Origin: Verrucomicrobiota bacterium | Lineage (GTDB): Bacteria; Verrucomicrobiota; Verrucomicrobiia; Limisphaerales; CAZBKV01 | NCBI GenBank assembly: GCA_021160185.1 | Contig: JAGHDA010000465.1 | Location: 1 to 6,893, forward strand | Length of the DNA stretch: 6,893 nucleotides | Direction of reading: 5' to 3' | Part shown: positions 5,142-6,893 of the stretch, piece after piece | Layout of the letters: every line of letters begins with the position of its first letter | How positions within the stretch are numbered: the stretch's first letter is position 1 | Translations under genes and position numbers: made by a program | Notes under the pieces: model-generated | What the model saw: only the letters and a program-made list of their open reading frames with translations | The model's database searches: none | Told to the model about the DNA's origin: nothing

Positions 5142-5848
5142 GAGGCTTGCTCCCGATCCTTCATGAAGATGGCGATGTCCAGAACGCTTCCCACAATGGC
5201 CAGCACGTCGCCTTCGCGGATGCGTTCGTCGGGCAGGGGGACCGGATTGAATTGGGTCGGGGCCGGTTCGCCTTCTTCGCCGGGAACGGCGCGTTTGACG
5301 CCGATGACGTTGATGCGGTAGCGCTTGCGCAGGTTGAGTTCGGCGAGCGTTTTGCCCGCCATGTCCGGCGTGGCGCGGATTTCCACCACGCTGAAGCCGT
5401 CGGCCACCTCGAAGAAATTTTCGATCCGGCCCAGGACCAGTCGTTCAACGACGCGGCGGGCGGCTTCCTCTTCGGGATTGAAGACCTCGTCCGCGCCCAC
5501 CGCGCGGAGCACGCGCATGTGGTCGGCGGTGGTGGCCCGGGCCACGATATGCTTGGCCCCCAGCTTGCGGGCGTGGACCACCGTCAGGACCTGGGCCTCG
5601 AAGTTGCCGCCGATGCCCGCCACCAGCGCGTCCACTTGCCCCACGCCGTGTTCCTTGAGCCCGTCCTCTTCGGTGGCGTCCAGGCAAACCGCCAGGGCGA
5701 CGTCGTCTTTGACCGCTTCCACCTTGCGCTTGTCGCAATCGATCGCGAGCACCTCCGCGCCGTACTGGGCCAGCCCGACCGCCATCGCGCGCCCGAATTC
5801 GCCCAGGCCCACCACGGCGCATCTCATCGGTTTGTCGCCTTTTTTCAT
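5138..5848 (-). CDS. ktrA: KtrA-type potassium uptake regulatory subunit (RCK protein)
   Basis: This 236-residue cytoplasmic protein has one RCK_N and one RCK_C domain, the size of KtrA; TrkA is about double. The Rossmann motif is AVVGLGEFGRAMAVGL (GLGEFG at 14-19) with acidic D37 (AIDCD) at the end of strand two, which points to an adenine nucleotide or NAD ribose site. DATEEDGLKE (57-66), VARATTADHMRVLRAVGAD (102-120) and FNPEEEAARRV (123-133) are typical RCK_N blocks. RCK_C runs from about 148 to 228 and ends REGDVLAIVGSVLDI. KtrA forms a ring under KtrB and gates K+ uptake by nucleotide binding. The gene starts 3 bases after the ktrB stop, so they form an operon. The ATG at 5848 adds seven residues before an alternative ATG at 5827 (MRCAVVGLG), which is closer to most relatives' starts; an AAAAAAGG lies upstream of it. 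Either start is possible. A possible small ORF overlaps the stop. Confidence 0.95.
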   Translation of the reverse strand: MKKGDKPMRCAVVGLGEFGRAMAVGLAQYGAEVLAIDCDKRKVEAVKDDVALAVCLDATEEDGLKEHGVGQVDALVAGIGGNFEAQVLTVVHARKLGAKHIVARATTADHMRVLRAVGADEVFNPEEEAARRVVERLVLGRIENFFEVADGFSVVEIRATPDMAGKTLAELNLRKRYRINVIGVKRAVPGEEGEPAPTQFNPVPLPDERIREGDVLAIVGSVLDIAIFMKDREQAS

Positions 5849-5851
5849 TGC

Positions 5852-6893
5852 TCAGCCTACGATGACATCTTCTTCAGCCAATTCGTAGCGCGCTTTGCGC
5901 CGGGAGCGCATGATGGCCATGACCGCCGAGATCGGCCCTACGCGGCCGACGAACATCACGGCGCAAAGGACCAACCGGGAAGCCGCGCCCAGCTTGGGCG
6001 TGACCCCCGTGCTCAGCCCCACGGTGCTCAGGGCCGAGACGGTTTCGAAAGCCAGGTCGCGAAGAGGCAGTTCGGGTTCGAAGAGGCAGAGGAGAAAAAG
6101 CGCGGTCCCTGCCGCCAGGAGATAAAAGAACAGCATCACCGCCGCCGCCAGCGTGGCCCGATAGGGCAAAGCCCTCCCGAAAAGCTCCGCTTGCCGCCGG
6201 CCGCGGAGCCAGGCGTGAGCCGAGGCGAGCAGCACGCCGAGGGTCACGGTCTTGATGCCGCCGCCGGTGGAGACCGGACACGCGCCCACCGCCATGAGCC
6301 CCATCGTCAGAACCAGCGTGGCCGTCTGAAGCCGGCCCACATCCACGGCGGAGAATCCTGCGGTGCGCGGGACGACCGCCTGGAACCAGGCCGCCGTCGC
6401 TTGAGTCCGCCAGTCCATGCCCGCCAATGCGCCGCGCCGCTCCAAGAGCCAGAAACCGACAGTTCCCGCGACCAGCAGAGCGGCGGTGACCGCAAGGGAA
6501 AGCCGCGTCTGCACGGTGAGACGGGCGAAAGGCCTGCCGAAACGACGCCGCTGGAAGTGGCGGAACCGCCGCAGGCTCGGCAGGTTCGCCCATTGGAACC
6601 GCAGCAGGTCGGGGATCACCAGGAAGCCGAGGCCGCCTACGATGACCAGAAGGCTGATGACCCCCAGCGCGGCCGGGACGCGGGCGTAGCCCGCAAAGCT
6701 GTCCGACTGAAGCGAAAAGCCGGCGTTGCAAAAGGCCGAGATCGAATGGAACAGGCCCCATCCCAGCCGATCCGCCCAACGGCCTTCGGAGCGCAGAGCC
6801 GCCAGGGCAAGCGCCCCCGCCGCCTCGAACGCGGCGGTCACGCCCACGATCGCCACGATCTGGCGGCGCACGTCCGAAAGGGCTCGCGCCCCC
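5852..6893 (-). CDS. ktrB: KtrB/TrkH-type potassium transporter pore subunit, 5' end outside window
   Basis: This integral membrane protein forms the K+-conducting pore of a Ktr/Trk system. The open frame runs through the right edge (residues GARALSD precede the GTG at 6871), so the N-terminus is missing. Residues are counted from that GTG. KtrB/TrkH proteins have four M1-pore-M2 repeats, each with a filter loop carrying a conserved glycine. Three are visible: SISAFCNAGFSLQ (44-56), VVPRTAGFSAVD (166-177), and ALSTVGLSTGV (280-290). The first repeat lies outside the window. The block GACPVSTGGGIKTVTLGVLL (196-215) corresponds to the loop region after the third filter. The last membrane helix has MFVGRVGPISAVM (306-318), with the conserved arginine R310 that sits in the ion pathway. 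The short cytoplasmic tail ends EEDVIVG. It is followed 3 bases later by ktrA, the expected operon order pore then regulator. The family is certain; KtrB versus TrkH is inferred mainly from the single-RCK partner. About 100 N-terminal residues are missing. Confidence 0.94.
   Translation of the reverse strand, partial: GARALSDVRRQIVAIVGVTAAFEAAGALALAALRSEGRWADRLGWGLFHSISAFCNAGFSLQSDSFAGYARVPAALGVISLLVIVGGLGFLVIPDLLRFQWANLPSLRRFRHFQRRRFGRPFARLTVQTRLSLAVTAALLVAGTVGFWLLERRGALAGMDWRTQATAAWFQAVVPRTAGFSAVDVGRLQTATLVLTMGLMAVGACPVSTGGGIKTVTLGVLLASAHAWLRGRRQAELFGRALPYRATLAAAVMLFFYLLAAGTALFLLCLFEPELPLRDLAFETVSALSTVGLSTGVTPKLGAASRLVLCAVMFVGRVGPISAVMAIMRSRRKARYELAEEDVIVG

Noticed and set aside
5325..5888. 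187-codon plus-strand frame opposite ktrA
   Set aside because: Ser/Thr-rich translation antisense to a well-supported RCK protein; a shadow.

Overview
This is a GC-rich bacterial window with five well-supported chromosomal genes (a RodZ-like HTH membrane protein, rimO, parA, xerC, ktrA), a sixth (ktrB) cut by the right edge, and a degraded left end. RodZ-type HTH, RimO, chromosomal ParA, XerC/D and Ktr/Trk together mean a bacterial chromosome, not a plasmid or phage. GC-rich codon use and a RodZ-like gene suggest a rod-shaped Gram-negative-type organism. I cannot assign a phylum from sequence alone; a PVC-type or other environmental lineage is only a guess.

Positions 1-900 are a decayed or rearranged zone. 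Bases 1-400 hold no convincing gene, only short competing minus-strand frames; the best of these starts with GTG at 400 and encodes a hydrophobic N-terminus. Minus-strand codons around 417-509 look like the C-terminal tail of a gene whose upstream part is missing. It runs directly into a plus-strand fragment (about 498-810) of a sugar-type ABC transporter ATPase. That fragment keeps its Walker A motif and Q-loop, has a one-base frameshift near 703-708, and lacks the signature and Walker B regions.

Positions 862-2953 are a plus-strand unit. A plausible sigma70-like promoter (862-890) precedes a short RodZ-like protein (902-1420). After 33 bases comes rimO (1454-2953), the ribosomal protein S12 methylthiotransferase. 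A possible 17-residue leader ORF starts inside the RodZ-like stop codon and reads through the rimO start.

Positions 2984-4961 are chromosome maintenance genes. parA (minus) is convergent with rimO and divergent from xerC (plus), with 109 bases between parA and xerC. No parB accompanies parA here.

Positions 4965-6893 are a minus-strand potassium uptake operon: ktrB (TrkH/KtrB pore subunit, 5' end outside the window), then ktrA (cytoplasmic RCK gating subunit) 3 bases later, then a possible 58-codon ORF that would overlap the ktrA stop using a CTG start. KtrB forms the membrane channel and KtrA the nucleotide-binding regulatory ring.

I see no tRNA, rRNA, CRISPR, intact insertion sequence, or convincing intrinsic terminator. 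The most interesting points are the gene-fragment junction at the left, the ParB-less parA facing xerC, and the two possible translationally coupled small ORFs. None of these is clear proof of a new system.
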